Shown here in pieces: positions 45,040 to 53,685 of a stretch of 64,000 nucleotides of DNA (within the stretch, counting starts at the first letter, position 1; every line of letters begins with the position of its first letter). This stretch comes from Actinocatenispora rupis (GTDB taxonomy: Bacteria > Actinomycetota > Actinomycetes > Mycobacteriales > Micromonosporaceae): contig NZ_BOMB01000044.1 of NCBI RefSeq assembly GCF_016861975.1, positions 1 to 64,000 on the forward strand, read 5' to 3'. The notes under the pieces are model-generated. The model did not search any database. It was given only the letters and a program-made list of their open reading frames with translations, and was not told the origin of the DNA. A program made the translations under genes and the position numbers.

Positions 45040-45082
45040 CTGTTTGACCATGCTAAACAGAGCTGTGTACTGTCGTCAAACA
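45040..45082. promoter_or_regulatory. Overlapping divergent promoters with operator dyad for the peptide/catabolic island
   Basis: Plus strand: -35 TTGACC (45044-45049), 18-base spacer, -10 TACTGT (45068-45073). Minus strand: -35 TTGACG (45079-45074), 18-base spacer, -10 TAGCAT (45055-45050). The two promoters overlap face to face. The dyad CTGTTT-N9-AAACAG (45040-45060) covers the plus -35 and the minus -10, and TGTTTGA/TCAAACA (45041-45047 and 45076-45082) brackets the whole region. The XRE-cupin protein encoded at 45114 is the obvious candidate to bind here. Confidence 0.6.
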
Positions 45083-45113
45083 AGTTCATCGTCATCAACC
45101 ATGAGGGGTGTGG

Positions 45114-45650
45114 ATGCTCGGCGATCGGCTCCGCGAACTGCGCCAGCGGCACGGGCTGACCCTGCGCCAGTTGGCCCAACAGGCGGACGTCTCCCCCGCC
45201 CTGCTCAGCCAGATCGAGAACGGCGCGACCGACCCGAGCCTGGCCACGCTGCGTAAGCTCGCGAAGGTCTTCGACGCGTCGATCTCGATGCTGTTCGACG
45301 AACCCGACGCGCCCCGGGTACACGTCAGCAGGCCCGAGCGCCGTACCCGGCTGGCCGCCCCGCGCGGCGAGATCTCGTACGACCGGCTCACCCCCGGCCG
45401 CGGCGACCTGGAAGTACTCCAGGCCGACCTCGCGCCCGGCGACGCCAGCGCACCGGAACCGTGGGCCCACCCGTCCACCGAGTGCGCGATCGTCATGGCC
45501 GGCACCGTCGTGGCCGAGATCGACGGCGAGCGGCACGAACTGTCCGAGGGCGAGGCGATCACGTTCGACTCCCGCCTGCCGCACCGGTACCGCAACGACA
45601 GCGACGCGCCCGCCCGCATCGTCATCGCCGTGACGCCACCGACCCCGTGA
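45114..45650 (+). CDS. XRE-family regulator with C-terminal cupin domain
   Basis: A 178-residue regulator: helix-turn-helix at about 3-58 (GLTLRQLAQQADVSPALLSQIENG) and a cupin sensor domain at about 95-175 (HPSTECAIVMAGTVVAEIDGERHELSEGEAITF). Such proteins control amino-acid, amine or peptide catabolism by sensing a small ligand. ATG at 45114 is chosen for the GAGGGG five bases before it; GTG 45108 is in frame. It stands between the two arms of the island. Confidence 0.92.
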   Translation: MLGDRLRELRQRHGLTLRQLAQQADVSPALLSQIENGATDPSLATLRKLAKVFDASISMLFDEPDAPRVHVSRPERRTRLAAPRGEISYDRLTPGRGDLEVLQADLAPGDASAPEPWAHPSTECAIVMAGTVVAEIDGERHELSEGEAITFDSRLPHRYRNDSDAPARIVIAVTPPTP

Positions 45651-45660
45651 AGGACCGACA

Positions 45661-46575
45661 GTGAACCGCGACAGCGTCGACTGGTCCGGCTACCTGCCGG
45701 CGGTCACCACCCCGTTCACCGAGGACGGCGAGCTGGATCTCGCCGCCTGGCGCGAGCAGCTCGACTGGCTGCTCGCCGAACGCATGGACGGCATCATCGT
45801 CGCCGGCACCACCGGCGAGTGGTTCAGCCTCAGCGAACCCGAACGCGCCGAGCTGTTTCGTACCGCCGCCGATCAGGCCGCCGGGCGGGTTCCGGTGCTG
45901 GGCGGGGCCACCGCGTACACGCCCGGTGAGGCGATCCGGCACGCCACCGCGGCCAGGGCGGCCGGGCTGTCCGGCGTGCTGCTCACGCCCCCGCCGTACC
46001 TGGTGCCGAGTCGCCGCGAGATCGTCGCGTTCTACCGGACCGTGAGCGCCGCGGTCGACATCCCGATCTGCGTGTACAACTGGCCGCGCGGCACCGGCGT
46101 CGACCTGGACGTGGCGCTGCTGACCGAACTGGCCGGGATCGACACGGTCGTCGCGGTGAAGAACTCCACACCCGACTTCGGCTCCTTCGTACGCGGCCTC
46201 ATCGCGCTGGGCGAGCGCGTGCGGTACTTCGGCATCCCCACCAACGACACCGGCATCGCGCTGCTGACCAAGCTGGGCGGCGACGGGCTGATGGGTGCCG
46301 GCGGCGTGCTCGGCGCCGACCATCCCGGCTTCTTCCGCGCCGTGGCCGCCGGCGACCTGGACACCGCGCGCCAGCTCGGCGCCCGCGACCGGGTACTCAT
46401 GGACGCCTGGTTCGGCGCCGACTACGGCGCCCGCTTCGGCAACGCCCCCGCGATCCTCAAGTACGCGCTGCGCCGGCGCGGCGTGCCCGGCGGACACGTA
46501 CGCCCGCCGCTGCTGCCGTTGACCGCCGACGAGCAGAAGCGCGTCGCCGACACCCTCGACTCGCTGGGCCTGTAG
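45661..46575 (+). CDS. DHDPS-family (class I aldolase) lyase/deaminase
   Basis: A 304-residue TIM-barrel of the dihydrodipicolinate synthase/N-acetylneuraminate lyase family. The Schiff-base lysine is Lys167 in VAVKNSTPDF and the supporting tyrosine is Tyr139 in CVYNWPRGTG; the substrate loop is GTTGEWFSLS. The YNWPRGTG stretch departs from DapA (YNVPGRTG). Next to a three-subunit dehydrogenase of D-hydroxyproline type it could be delta1-pyrroline-4-hydroxy-2-carboxylate deaminase. That role is an inference from context. GTG start with GAAGGA upstream. Confidence 0.88.
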   Translation: MNRDSVDWSGYLPAVTTPFTEDGELDLAAWREQLDWLLAERMDGIIVAGTTGEWFSLSEPERAELFRTAADQAAGRVPVLGGATAYTPGEAIRHATAARAAGLSGVLLTPPPYLVPSRREIVAFYRTVSAAVDIPICVYNWPRGTGVDLDVALLTELAGIDTVVAVKNSTPDFGSFVRGLIALGERVRYFGIPTNDTGIALLTKLGGDGLMGAGGVLGADHPGFFRAVAAGDLDTARQLGARDRVLMDAWFGADYGARFGNAPAILKYALRRRGVPGGHVRPPLLPLTADEQKRVADTLDSLGL

Positions 46576-46579
46576 GACG

Positions 46580-47767
46580 ATGTACGACGTCGCGGTGATC
46601 GGCGGCGGCCTGCTCGGCTGCGCCGTCGCCTACCACCTGGCCCGTGCCGGCACCCGGGTCGTACTGCTGGAGAAGGACGAGCTGAACCGGCACGCCTCCG
46701 GGCAGAACGCCGGGAGCCTGCACTTCCAGCTGGAGTACCGGATGGTGGCCGACGGGGACGCGGCCGCCGAACGTGCCGCCCGGGCGCTGCCGCTGCACCT
46801 CGACGCGCAGCGGGCGTGGGCCGGTCTGGCCGCCGAACTCGACGCGCCGGTCGAGGTCGTCCAGCACGGCGGGCTGATGCTCGCCGAGACCGCCGACGAG
46901 CTGGACCGGTTGCGGCGCAAGGCATCCCTGGAACGCCGCCACGGGCTGGACGTCACCGTACTGACCGGCGCCGAGCTGACCTCGCTCGCCCCGTACCTGG
47001 CGGCCGGGGTGCGCGGCGCCGCGTACGCGCCGGGCGAGGGCAAGGCGAACCCGCGCCTGGTGACCCTGGCGTACGCGCGGGCCGCGTCCCGGCTCGGCGC
47101 CGACCTGCGTACCGGAACCCGGGTGACAGCCCTGACCCGGGAGGCCGGCGGCTGGCGGCTGACCACGACGCCGACGGCCGCCGGACGTGGCGCGCGGACC
47201 GACGGAGTGCGCGCCGCCGCAGTGGTCCTGGCAGCCGGGGTGTGGACCGCGGAGCTCGCCGCGATGGCCGACGTCCGGCTCCCGGTGGTACCGGTCGCGC
47301 TGTCCATGACGGCGACCGCGCCCACCACGCCGTTCCTGCCGCACCTGGTGCAGCACGTCGGAAGACGGCTGTCGATGAAGCAGACCAGCGACGGCAACGT
47401 CTTGATCGGCGGCGGGTCGCCGGCCAAGTTCCGCGCCGTCGACGGCCGGATCGACCTGGAGACCGCACCCGAGCTGCGGTACGAGTCGCTGGTCGGCAAC
47501 GCCGACGCCGCGCGCGTGGTCCCCGCCGTACTCCGGCTGCCGGTGCTGCGCTGCTGGTCCGGCGCGACCACGCTGACCCCCGACCAGCTGCCGGTACTCG
47601 GCCCGCTGCCGCGCCGGCCCGGCCTGTACGCCGCGACCGGCGGCTCGGCGTTCACGCTCGGCCCCACGTACGCCCGGCTGCTGGCCGAGACCCTGCTCAC
47701 CGGCGAGCCGTCGCTGCCGATCGACGCGTACTCGCCCGCCCGGTTCGGATTCCTCAATGCCGTCTGA
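46580..47767 (+). CDS. DAO-type FAD oxidoreductase, beta-like subunit
   Basis: A 395-residue D-amino-acid-oxidase-fold flavoprotein: FAD loop VIGGGLLGCAVAYHLARAG at residue 5, SGQNAGSLHFQLE, and a C-terminal YAATGGSAFTLGPTYARLLAE. It matches the catalytic subunit of heteromeric D-hydroxyproline or opine/octopine-type dehydrogenases. It lies five bases after the lyase gene and overlaps the following ferredoxin-like gene by eleven bases, so the three subunits are made together. Confidence 0.9.
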   Translation: MYDVAVIGGGLLGCAVAYHLARAGTRVVLLEKDELNRHASGQNAGSLHFQLEYRMVADGDAAAERAARALPLHLDAQRAWAGLAAELDAPVEVVQHGGLMLAETADELDRLRRKASLERRHGLDVTVLTGAELTSLAPYLAAGVRGAAYAPGEGKANPRLVTLAYARAASRLGADLRTGTRVTALTREAGGWRLTTTPTAAGRGARTDGVRAAAVVLAAGVWTAELAAMADVRLPVVPVALSMTATAPTTPFLPHLVQHVGRRLSMKQTSDGNVLIGGGSPAKFRAVDGRIDLETAPELRYESLVGNADAARVVPAVLRLPVLRCWSGATTLTPDQLPVLGPLPRRPGLYAATGGSAFTLGPTYARLLAETLLTGEPSLPIDAYSPARFGFLNAV

Positions 47768-48056
47768 GCGCACACCGCCCACCGCGTCCCGGCTGACCGA
47801 CATCGGCCGACCCGCGCCGGTCACCATCGACGTCGACGGCACGCCGGTCACCGCGTACCCGGGTGAGCCGCTGGTCGCCGCGCTGCTCGCCGCCGGGCAC
47901 CGGGCGCTGCGCCGGACCGCGTCCGGTGCGCCGCGCGGGGCGTACTGCAACATGGGCGTCTGCTTCGACTGCGTGGTGACCGTCGACGGCGTACCGGCGA
48001 GCCGTTCCTGCCTGACCGAGGTCCGCGCCGGGATGCGGGTGCGTACCGATGCATGA
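47757..48056 (+). CDS. (2Fe-2S)-binding small subunit
   Basis: A 99-residue ferredoxin-like subunit with the cysteine pattern YCNMGVCFDC and a distant RSC, i.e. C-x4-C-x2-C...C, which binds one [2Fe-2S] cluster. The sequence from TIDVDGTPVTAYPGEPLVAALLAAG is the common start of gamma subunits of hydroxyproline/opine dehydrogenases. It overlaps both flanking subunit genes. Confidence 0.9.
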   Translation: MPSERTPPTASRLTDIGRPAPVTIDVDGTPVTAYPGEPLVAALLAAGHRALRRTASGAPRGAYCNMGVCFDCVVTVDGVPASRSCLTEVRAGMRVRTDA

Positions 48057-49473
48057 CGTGGCGGTCGTCGGTGCCGGTCCCGCCGGGCTGGCCGCGGTCG
48101 ACGTACTCGCCAGCCACGGCGCGCGGGTCCTGGTCGTCGACGAGCAGCCGCGCGCCGGCGGCCAGATCCACCGGCAGCCGCCGGCCACGTTCGCCGCCGC
48201 GACGGTACCGGCGGGGCGGGCGCTGCTCGCGGTGGCCGAGCGTGCCGACGTCGACTGGTGGTGGCGTACCGCGGGGTGGGGCGTCTTCGGCGGGCACGCC
48301 GGGCTGGACGACTTCGCCGGCTCCACACCCGCCGACCGCGCCGACGGGGACGGGCCGATGCGGCTCGCGGTGCACGGGCCGGACGGCGCCCGCACCGTAC
48401 GCCCGCGCGCGGTCCTGCTCACGGCCGGGGCGTACGACCTGCCGGTGCCGTTCCCCGGCTGGACGCTGCCGGGCGTACTGACTGCCGGCGGGGTGCAGGT
48501 GTTCGTCAAGTCGGCGCACCTGCTGCCGGGACGCCGGTTCGTCCTGGCCGGGGCGCACCCGCTCCTGCTGGTCGTCGCCGCGCAGCTGGTCGCGGCCGGC
48601 GCCGAGGTCGCCGAGGTGCTGCTCGTCCGCCGGCCGCGGGCCGGCGCGCTGCTGCGGATGCTGCCGGCCGCCGCGGGCAACACCGGCAAGCTCCGCGAGG
48701 GTGGGCACGCGCTGGCGGTACTGCGCCGGGCCGGCGTACCGGTGCGGTTCGGTACCCGCGTGGTGCGGGCCGACGCCGGGCCGGACGGTGAGCTGGCCGC
48801 AGTCGTCCTCGCCGCGCCGGACGGGACGCACCGTACGGTGCCGGCCGACGTGCTCGCGCTCGGGTACGGCTTCGTCCCGTCGACGGACCTGGCCCGGCAG
48901 GCCGGCTGCGCGGTCCGGTACGACCCGGCGGCCGGCGGCTGGGTCGTCACGCACGACCGGTGGCAGCGCAGCAGCGTACCGCGGGTGTCGGTGGCGGGCG
49001 AGATCACCGGGGTGGCCGGCGCCGAGCAGGCGGTCGCCGAGGGGCGGCTCGCCGCGCTGGGGCTGCTCGCCGACCTGGGCCTGGTGCCCGCGCCGCGGAT
49101 CGGCCGGCTGGCCCGGCCGGTACGCCGGGATCTGCGCCGGCGCCGCCGCTTCGCCACCGCGCTGGCCGCGGCGTTCCCCCCGCCGGCACCGGCACCGGCC
49201 GACGACGAGACGGTGCTGTGCCGGTGCGAGGAGGTCACCGCGGGCACCGTACGCGCCGCACTGCGCGCGAACCCGCACCTGCGTACCGCGAACGGGGTGA
49301 AGCTGCTGACCCGTACCGGGATGGGGTTGTGCCAGGGCCGGTCCTGCCAGCCGGCGGTGTGCGCGCTGATCGCCGCGGAGACCGGCCGCAGCGTGGCCGA
49401 GGTCGGCCCGTACACGGCGCGCCCGCCGATCCGCCCGATCCCGCTCGGCACGCTCGCGGGTGGCGACCCATGA
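48049..49473 (+). CDS. NAD(P)/FAD oxidoreductase with C-terminal BFD-like [2Fe-2S] domain, alpha-like subunit
   Basis: A 474-residue flavoprotein. The FAD loop VVGAGPAGLAAVDVLA lies at the N-terminus, a second dinucleotide region follows about residue 155, and the C-terminal cysteines form CRCEE...CQGRSC, a BFD-like cluster site. It equals the alpha subunit of the three-part dehydrogenases. Electrons from the DAO-type subunit would pass through the Fe-S centres to this FAD and then to an acceptor. Confidence 0.9.
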   Translation: MHDVAVVGAGPAGLAAVDVLASHGARVLVVDEQPRAGGQIHRQPPATFAAATVPAGRALLAVAERADVDWWWRTAGWGVFGGHAGLDDFAGSTPADRADGDGPMRLAVHGPDGARTVRPRAVLLTAGAYDLPVPFPGWTLPGVLTAGGVQVFVKSAHLLPGRRFVLAGAHPLLLVVAAQLVAAGAEVAEVLLVRRPRAGALLRMLPAAAGNTGKLREGGHALAVLRRAGVPVRFGTRVVRADAGPDGELAAVVLAAPDGTHRTVPADVLALGYGFVPSTDLARQAGCAVRYDPAAGGWVVTHDRWQRSSVPRVSVAGEITGVAGAEQAVAEGRLAALGLLADLGLVPAPRIGRLARPVRRDLRRRRRFATALAAAFPPPAPAPADDETVLCRCEEVTAGTVRAALRANPHLRTANGVKLLTRTGMGLCQGRSCQPAVCALIAAETGRSVAEVGPYTARPPIRPIPLGTLAGGDP

Positions 49474-49522
49474 CGGAAACGGCCACCGCCGAGCCGCCCG
49501 GTGGGGTCTCTAAGCTGGGCTC

Positions 49523-49957
49523 ATGACATCGGTCAGGAAGATCCAGGTCACCTTCGACTGCGCGGACCCGGTGCGGGTCGCCCGCTTCTGGTGCGAGGTG
49601 CTGGGCTACGTCGTACCCGAGCCGCCGGAGGGGTTCGCCTCCTGGGACGAGTTCGACCGGTCGTTGCCGCCGGAGGAGCAGGGGGCGGCGTTCGCCTGCG
49701 TCGACCCGACGGGTGTGGGCCCGCGCCTGTTCTTCCAGCGCGTACCCGAGGGCAAGGTCGTCAAGAACCGGGTGCACCTCGACGTACGGGCCGGCGCCGG
49801 GCTGGTGGGTGACGAGCGGCTGGCCACGCTGGAGGCCGAACGCGACCGGCTGATGGCACTCGGCGCGACGCAGGTGCTGCTCCAGCGTGCCGACGGCATC
49901 AACGAGTCGTGCATCTGGATGCAGGACATCGAGGGCAACGACTTCTGCCTCGACTGA
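49523..49957 (+). CDS. VOC-family (glyoxalase-like) protein
   Basis: A 144-residue protein of the glyoxalase_6/VOC type: KIQVTFDCADPVRVARFWCEVLGY at the start and WMQDIEGNDFCLD at the end, the latter being the common metal-ligand end of this family. A similar but shorter VOC gene lies at 55753. The substrate is unknown; relatives isomerise, cleave or bind small molecules. Confidence 0.87.
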   Translation: MTSVRKIQVTFDCADPVRVARFWCEVLGYVVPEPPEGFASWDEFDRSLPPEEQGAAFACVDPTGVGPRLFFQRVPEGKVVKNRVHLDVRAGAGLVGDERLATLEAERDRLMALGATQVLLQRADGINESCIWMQDIEGNDFCLD

Positions 49958-50286
49958 GCGCGTCACGAGTCGCGGTCCGGTGCGATTCTCCCGGTACCGG
50001 ACTGCCACGGCTGCCGCGGCGAACGACGGGGATGCCGCCGCTGGTCGCCGGGATCGGCGTCGCCGCAACGGGTCTCAGCCTCGGGACCGCCGGCGCGAAC
50101 CCGGCGTCTCCGGCATCGCCGTCCCGAACCTGACCCGCCCCGTCCGCTCCCCCGTCGCCGCGACCGGTGTACCGGGTCGCCCACCGAATCCGATTAGTCC
50201 ACTGTGGACAGTGGTGCGGTTGCGCACACGGTGGGATGCTTGGCCCTGCTCGTACTCCTTCGTCCCGTACGGTGAGGGGAGTTCGG
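49958..50286. other. Intergenic stretch before the secreted protein gene
   Basis: No gene is supported in these 329 bases. It contains iterated palindrome copy 6 (50197-50209) and GTGAGGGGAG, the ribosome site for the next gene. The promoter of the secreted protein should lie here, but I see no clear -35/-10 pair. Confidence 0.5.
50197..50209. repeat. Iterated palindrome GTCCACTGTGGAC (copy 6)
   Basis: The only perfect copy outside a coding region, 77 bases before the secreted protein ATG; the following bases repeat CAGTGG. Confidence 0.6.
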
Positions 50287-51720
50287 ATGAGGCTCGGACG
50301 TGCCGGTGTGCTGGTCGCGGCGATCGCGGCGGTGCTGCTGGGGGCATCGTCCCCGGCGACCGCGGTGCCCTGGGACGGCGTCGCGCCGTACGTGGACAGC
50401 GGGAGGAGTACGACCGGCCTGCAGCAGCTGGTCTGGACGCCGACCGACACCAGCGGCATCGACCCCGCGTACGCGGCGGGTCGGCTCGCCGCGGAGCCCA
50501 CCCCCGGCCTCGGCCAGGTGTACGCGCACACCAACCACGCGGTGCACTACAAGTCCGACGCGGCCTGCGCCGACGCGCGGGCGGCGATCTCCGCGGCGGA
50601 CGCGGCGTACACGCTGGCGGCCTGGTGCTTCGACGGCAACGACGAGACGTCGAACCGGTGGCTGCCGCAGTCGGTGACCAGCTCGCAGGACGCCGAGCAG
50701 GCCCCCGGGTACTCGGCCGGCGGGGACGAGGTCGTCGGCGTGTGGCGGCAGGAGGCGTCGAGTGACGACATCGCCCGGTGCCCGGGGCTGCCCGCCGACA
50801 CCGCGCGCTCGGCGGGACTGCGCGCCACGTTCCTGCAGCGGCCGTACACCGACGGCACGCACGGCGGCTACCGGCACGTACTGCTCGTGGTACCCGGCGC
50901 GTCCAACGGCGACGGGCTCACGTTCGGGCCGGTGTGCGACGTGCACGGCGGCGGCGTGAGCTGGTACGGGCCGTACCTGTTCGTGGCGAAGCACGGGTCG
51001 GGGGTGCTGGTGTTCGACACCCGCCGCACGTACCTGGTGCCCGACGACGGCGCCTGCGGCCCCGACCACGCCGCGCCCACCCCGAACGACGTCGGCCAGG
51101 TCACCGACCCGTCCGGCGGCAGCCAACTGTGCGCCGCCGGCTACCGGTACGTGATGTTCGAGGTCGGCAGCTTCCACACCACGCCGTCCGGCTGCTCCAC
51201 CACGCCGAGCGCCCTCACCGCCGACCTGTGCTTCTCGTCGATCTCGCTGCAACGGTCGGACGACTCGCTCGTCACGACCGAGTACCGGGGGACGGCGGAC
51301 ATGACGGCCTCCGGCGCGCCGGTCCGGATCGTCAACTGGCCGACCGCCACGCTCGTCGACCGCATCACGACCGGCTCCACCGCACCGGTCTCCGCGAGCC
51401 GCCTCGCCGCGACCAACCTGGAAGGCATCCAGGGCGTCGTCGCCCGACCCGACCCCGCCGGCTCCGGACACCCCGAGTACTTTCTCGCCCGCACCGTTCC
51501 GGGCGGCCACGGCAGCCAACTGTGGTTCGAACGCGACGGCGACGGCGTCTGCGCGAGTCGCGGCACGTTCGTCGACGACACCGAATCCATGGCGTACTGG
51601 CTGGACTCGGGCGGCAGCGCGCACCTGTGGACGTTCACCGAGTACGCCAACCGCCGGATGCTCGTCCGCGTCTACACCAGCGAGTACAACGATCCTCCGT
51701 CCGGCTGCCCCACCCAGTAG
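50287..51720 (+). CDS. Secreted protein of unknown function
   Basis: A 477-residue protein with a clear Sec signal: MRLGRAGVLVAAIAAVLLG core and an ATA cleavage site before VPWDG (about residue 25). The mature part is polar with many paired cysteines spread along it and repeated aromatic/Gly strands, as in an extracellular beta-rich fold. I recognise no family. GAGGGGAG precedes the ATG. It ends five bases from a convergent gene. Confidence 0.8.
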   Translation: MRLGRAGVLVAAIAAVLLGASSPATAVPWDGVAPYVDSGRSTTGLQQLVWTPTDTSGIDPAYAAGRLAAEPTPGLGQVYAHTNHAVHYKSDAACADARAAISAADAAYTLAAWCFDGNDETSNRWLPQSVTSSQDAEQAPGYSAGGDEVVGVWRQEASSDDIARCPGLPADTARSAGLRATFLQRPYTDGTHGGYRHVLLVVPGASNGDGLTFGPVCDVHGGGVSWYGPYLFVAKHGSGVLVFDTRRTYLVPDDGACGPDHAAPTPNDVGQVTDPSGGSQLCAAGYRYVMFEVGSFHTTPSGCSTTPSALTADLCFSSISLQRSDDSLVTTEYRGTADMTASGAPVRIVNWPTATLVDRITTGSTAPVSASRLAATNLEGIQGVVARPDPAGSGHPEYFLARTVPGGHGSQLWFERDGDGVCASRGTFVDDTESMAYWLDSGGSAHLWTFTEYANRRMLVRVYTSEYNDPPSGCPTQ

Positions 51721-51725
51721 CAGCG

Positions 51726-52988
51726 TCAGGGACGCGGCGGTGGGGCGACGCGGCCGTGGCCGTGCCATTCCGGGTACGGCAGGAAACGGCTCTGCACCCC
51801 GAGTCCGCGCAGGAAGTCGCCGACGAGCCGCTCGACCAGCGCGGGTGTCTCGTCGATGAGTTCCGCGGTGACCGTACTGGTCAGCATCTCGTACTCGTCC
51901 GCGTCGTACTGGGCGGCTCCCTGCCAGCCCATGACGCCCTGGACGGCCTCCTCGGCGGCCGCGTACCGCATGCCGTCGAACCGGACGCCGAGCTGCCAGC
52001 GCCCGCGGTAATGGCTGACCTCGGTGAACGCGGCCGCCAGCGCGAGCGTGCTGTGCACGACCCCGAGCAGCCACGTGCAGGGGACGGTCGTGAAGTCGAG
52101 ATCCCTGGCCCAGTCCGCGTCGTGGTACCTGGTGCCCGAGCCGCACGTGGTCTCGATCCCGCCGTCGCGGCGGACGAGATAGTCGAGCACGCCGGACTCG
52201 TGCCGGTCGGCGGTCCTCGTCAGGGCGAGGCCGCGGGGCCGCGACCGCCATCCGGCAGTACCGTCGCGCAGCAGGTGACCCGAGCCGGTCAGTTCGGGGC
52301 GCAGGGTCGCGGCGGCCCGGTCGACCGCGTTGTACACCGACGTCCGGTCGTCCTCGTCGAGTACCGCGGACAGCAGGTTGCGGTCGGCGTCGACCGGGTC
52401 GGCGATCACGTACAGGTGGCCGAACTCGCGGGTGCGCGCCGGGAGCGGGAACCGGTCCGCCATCGCGGCCAGCTCGGTTCCGGTGCGCTGCAACGCCACC
52501 GACCGGACGCTCAGGAGTTCCCGGACCCGGTCGTCCGCCAGCCGCAGCTTCCCCAGGTCGCCGCGCCCGAAGTACTCGAAGTCGACCTGGTGCGGTGCCT
52601 GCCCGCTGGGCGGGACCTCGACGACGATGCAGGCGACGTCGTCCTCGTCGGGATGCATGATCGGGCGGAGGTGGAAGTACAGGCGGGGGTGGATGTACGA
52701 CTCGGCGGCCCGCACGATGCGCTGCCGCGCCTCCGCGAGCGGGACGCCGGCGACCTTCTCGGCACGGGAGTCCTTCGCCTGCACGCCGACGATGAGCGTG
52801 CCGCCGTCGACGGCGAGCGACGCCAGTTCGCGTGCCAGTTCGGTGTTGGCGCTGGGTCTGTTGGGGAGGTCGGTCGTCAGCTCAAGCCAGTGGCTCTCGT
52901 CGAGCAGCCCGCCGTCGACGGCGTCCTGCAGGTCGTTCCAGGTGGCGAGGGTGCGGCGGCTGGCCTCGATGCCCAGATACACAGTCAT
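51726..52988 (-). CDS. AlbA_2/Schlafen-type putative DNA-binding domain protein
   Basis: A 420-residue protein. Residues about 25-150 match the AlbA_2 (divergent AAA-4/Schlafen-like) pattern: an acidic ESHWLELTTD stretch, an ANTELARELASLAVDGGTLIVGV segment, and an IHPRLYF-type strand. The remaining 270 residues have no domain I recognise. Such proteins are often regulators or part of defence and stress systems. It stands alone on its strand. Confidence 0.7.
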   Translation of the reverse strand: MTVYLGIEASRRTLATWNDLQDAVDGGLLDESHWLELTTDLPNRPSANTELARELASLAVDGGTLIVGVQAKDSRAEKVAGVPLAEARQRIVRAAESYIHPRLYFHLRPIMHPDEDDVACIVVEVPPSGQAPHQVDFEYFGRGDLGKLRLADDRVRELLSVRSVALQRTGTELAAMADRFPLPARTREFGHLYVIADPVDADRNLLSAVLDEDDRTSVYNAVDRAAATLRPELTGSGHLLRDGTAGWRSRPRGLALTRTADRHESGVLDYLVRRDGGIETTCGSGTRYHDADWARDLDFTTVPCTWLLGVVHSTLALAAAFTEVSHYRGRWQLGVRFDGMRYAAAEEAVQGVMGWQGAAQYDADEYEMLTSTVTAELIDETPALVERLVGDFLRGLGVQSRFLPYPEWHGHGRVAPPPRP

Positions 52989-53130
52989 AGTGCCGTCCTA
53001 CACCTGGTATCCGACACGTGGCAGTACGTGCTTATCCTCCGAACAGTCGGACCTTCCGAGCCTGTGGGATGAACCGCGACCGCGCCGGCACGGTCGCGCA
53101 CGTGACGCGACGTACGAGACCGGCAGACCG

Positions 53131-53685
53131 TCAGGCGTGGTGGGATGGTTCGCGCAGGTCGACCGGCAGGGGCGTGCCGCCGCCCGGCAACAGCCGTCGC
53201 AGGGCCGGGTACGCGGCCGCCGCCAGCCCCATCAACAGCGCCACCTCACGCTGGGGTATGGCGCGCGGAACCGACCAGTACGCACCGATCGCGCCGATGG
53301 GCGCGGCACCGCCGATCGGCACCATCGCCAGCGACCGTACGAACGTCGGACGGTAGATCTCCTGCGGGATCCGCTCGTCGACCGTACTGTCCACGACGAT
53401 CGCCGGCTCGCCGTGGATCATGGCCCAGCCGCTGATGCACTGCTGGACAGGGAACCGCTGCCCCTTCCACAACGGGCTGACGGCATCCTCGTCCGCGTAG
53501 AAGCACCGCCCGTCCTCGTACAGGACGACGGTGGCCCCCTGCGCGTCGACGAGGCTCCGGGCCGTGGCGCGCACGATGTGCTGAACCTGCTCAAGCGTCT
53601 CGGCGCGCGCCACGCGCTCCTGCGCCTGCGCCAGGAGCGCCTTGTCGGCGACCGTACTCAACCCGAGCTTGCGTGCCGCATCCAT
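53131..53685 (-). CDS. GAF-domain protein
   Basis: A 184-residue single GAF domain (about 20-155): ARSLVDAQGATVVLYEDG, FYADEDAVSPLWKGQRFPVQQCISGWAMIHGEPAIVVD and SLAMVPIG. The shape matches GAF domains of bacteriophytochrome-like or redox sensors. No output domain is attached, so it may act on a separate kinase or be a scavenger of small ligands. ATG at 53685. Confidence 0.85.
   Translation of the reverse strand: MDAARKLGLSTVADKALLAQAQERVARAETLEQVQHIVRATARSLVDAQGATVVLYEDGRCFYADEDAVSPLWKGQRFPVQQCISGWAMIHGEPAIVVDSTVDERIPQEIYRPTFVRSLAMVPIGGAAPIGAIGAYWSVPRAIPQREVALLMGLAAAAYPALRRLLPGGGTPLPVDLREPSHHA

Noticed and set aside
45101-45113. ATG at 45101 as start of the XRE-cupin gene
   Set aside because: It is out of frame with the helix-turn-helix; the in-frame ATG at 45114 has GAGGGG at the right distance.
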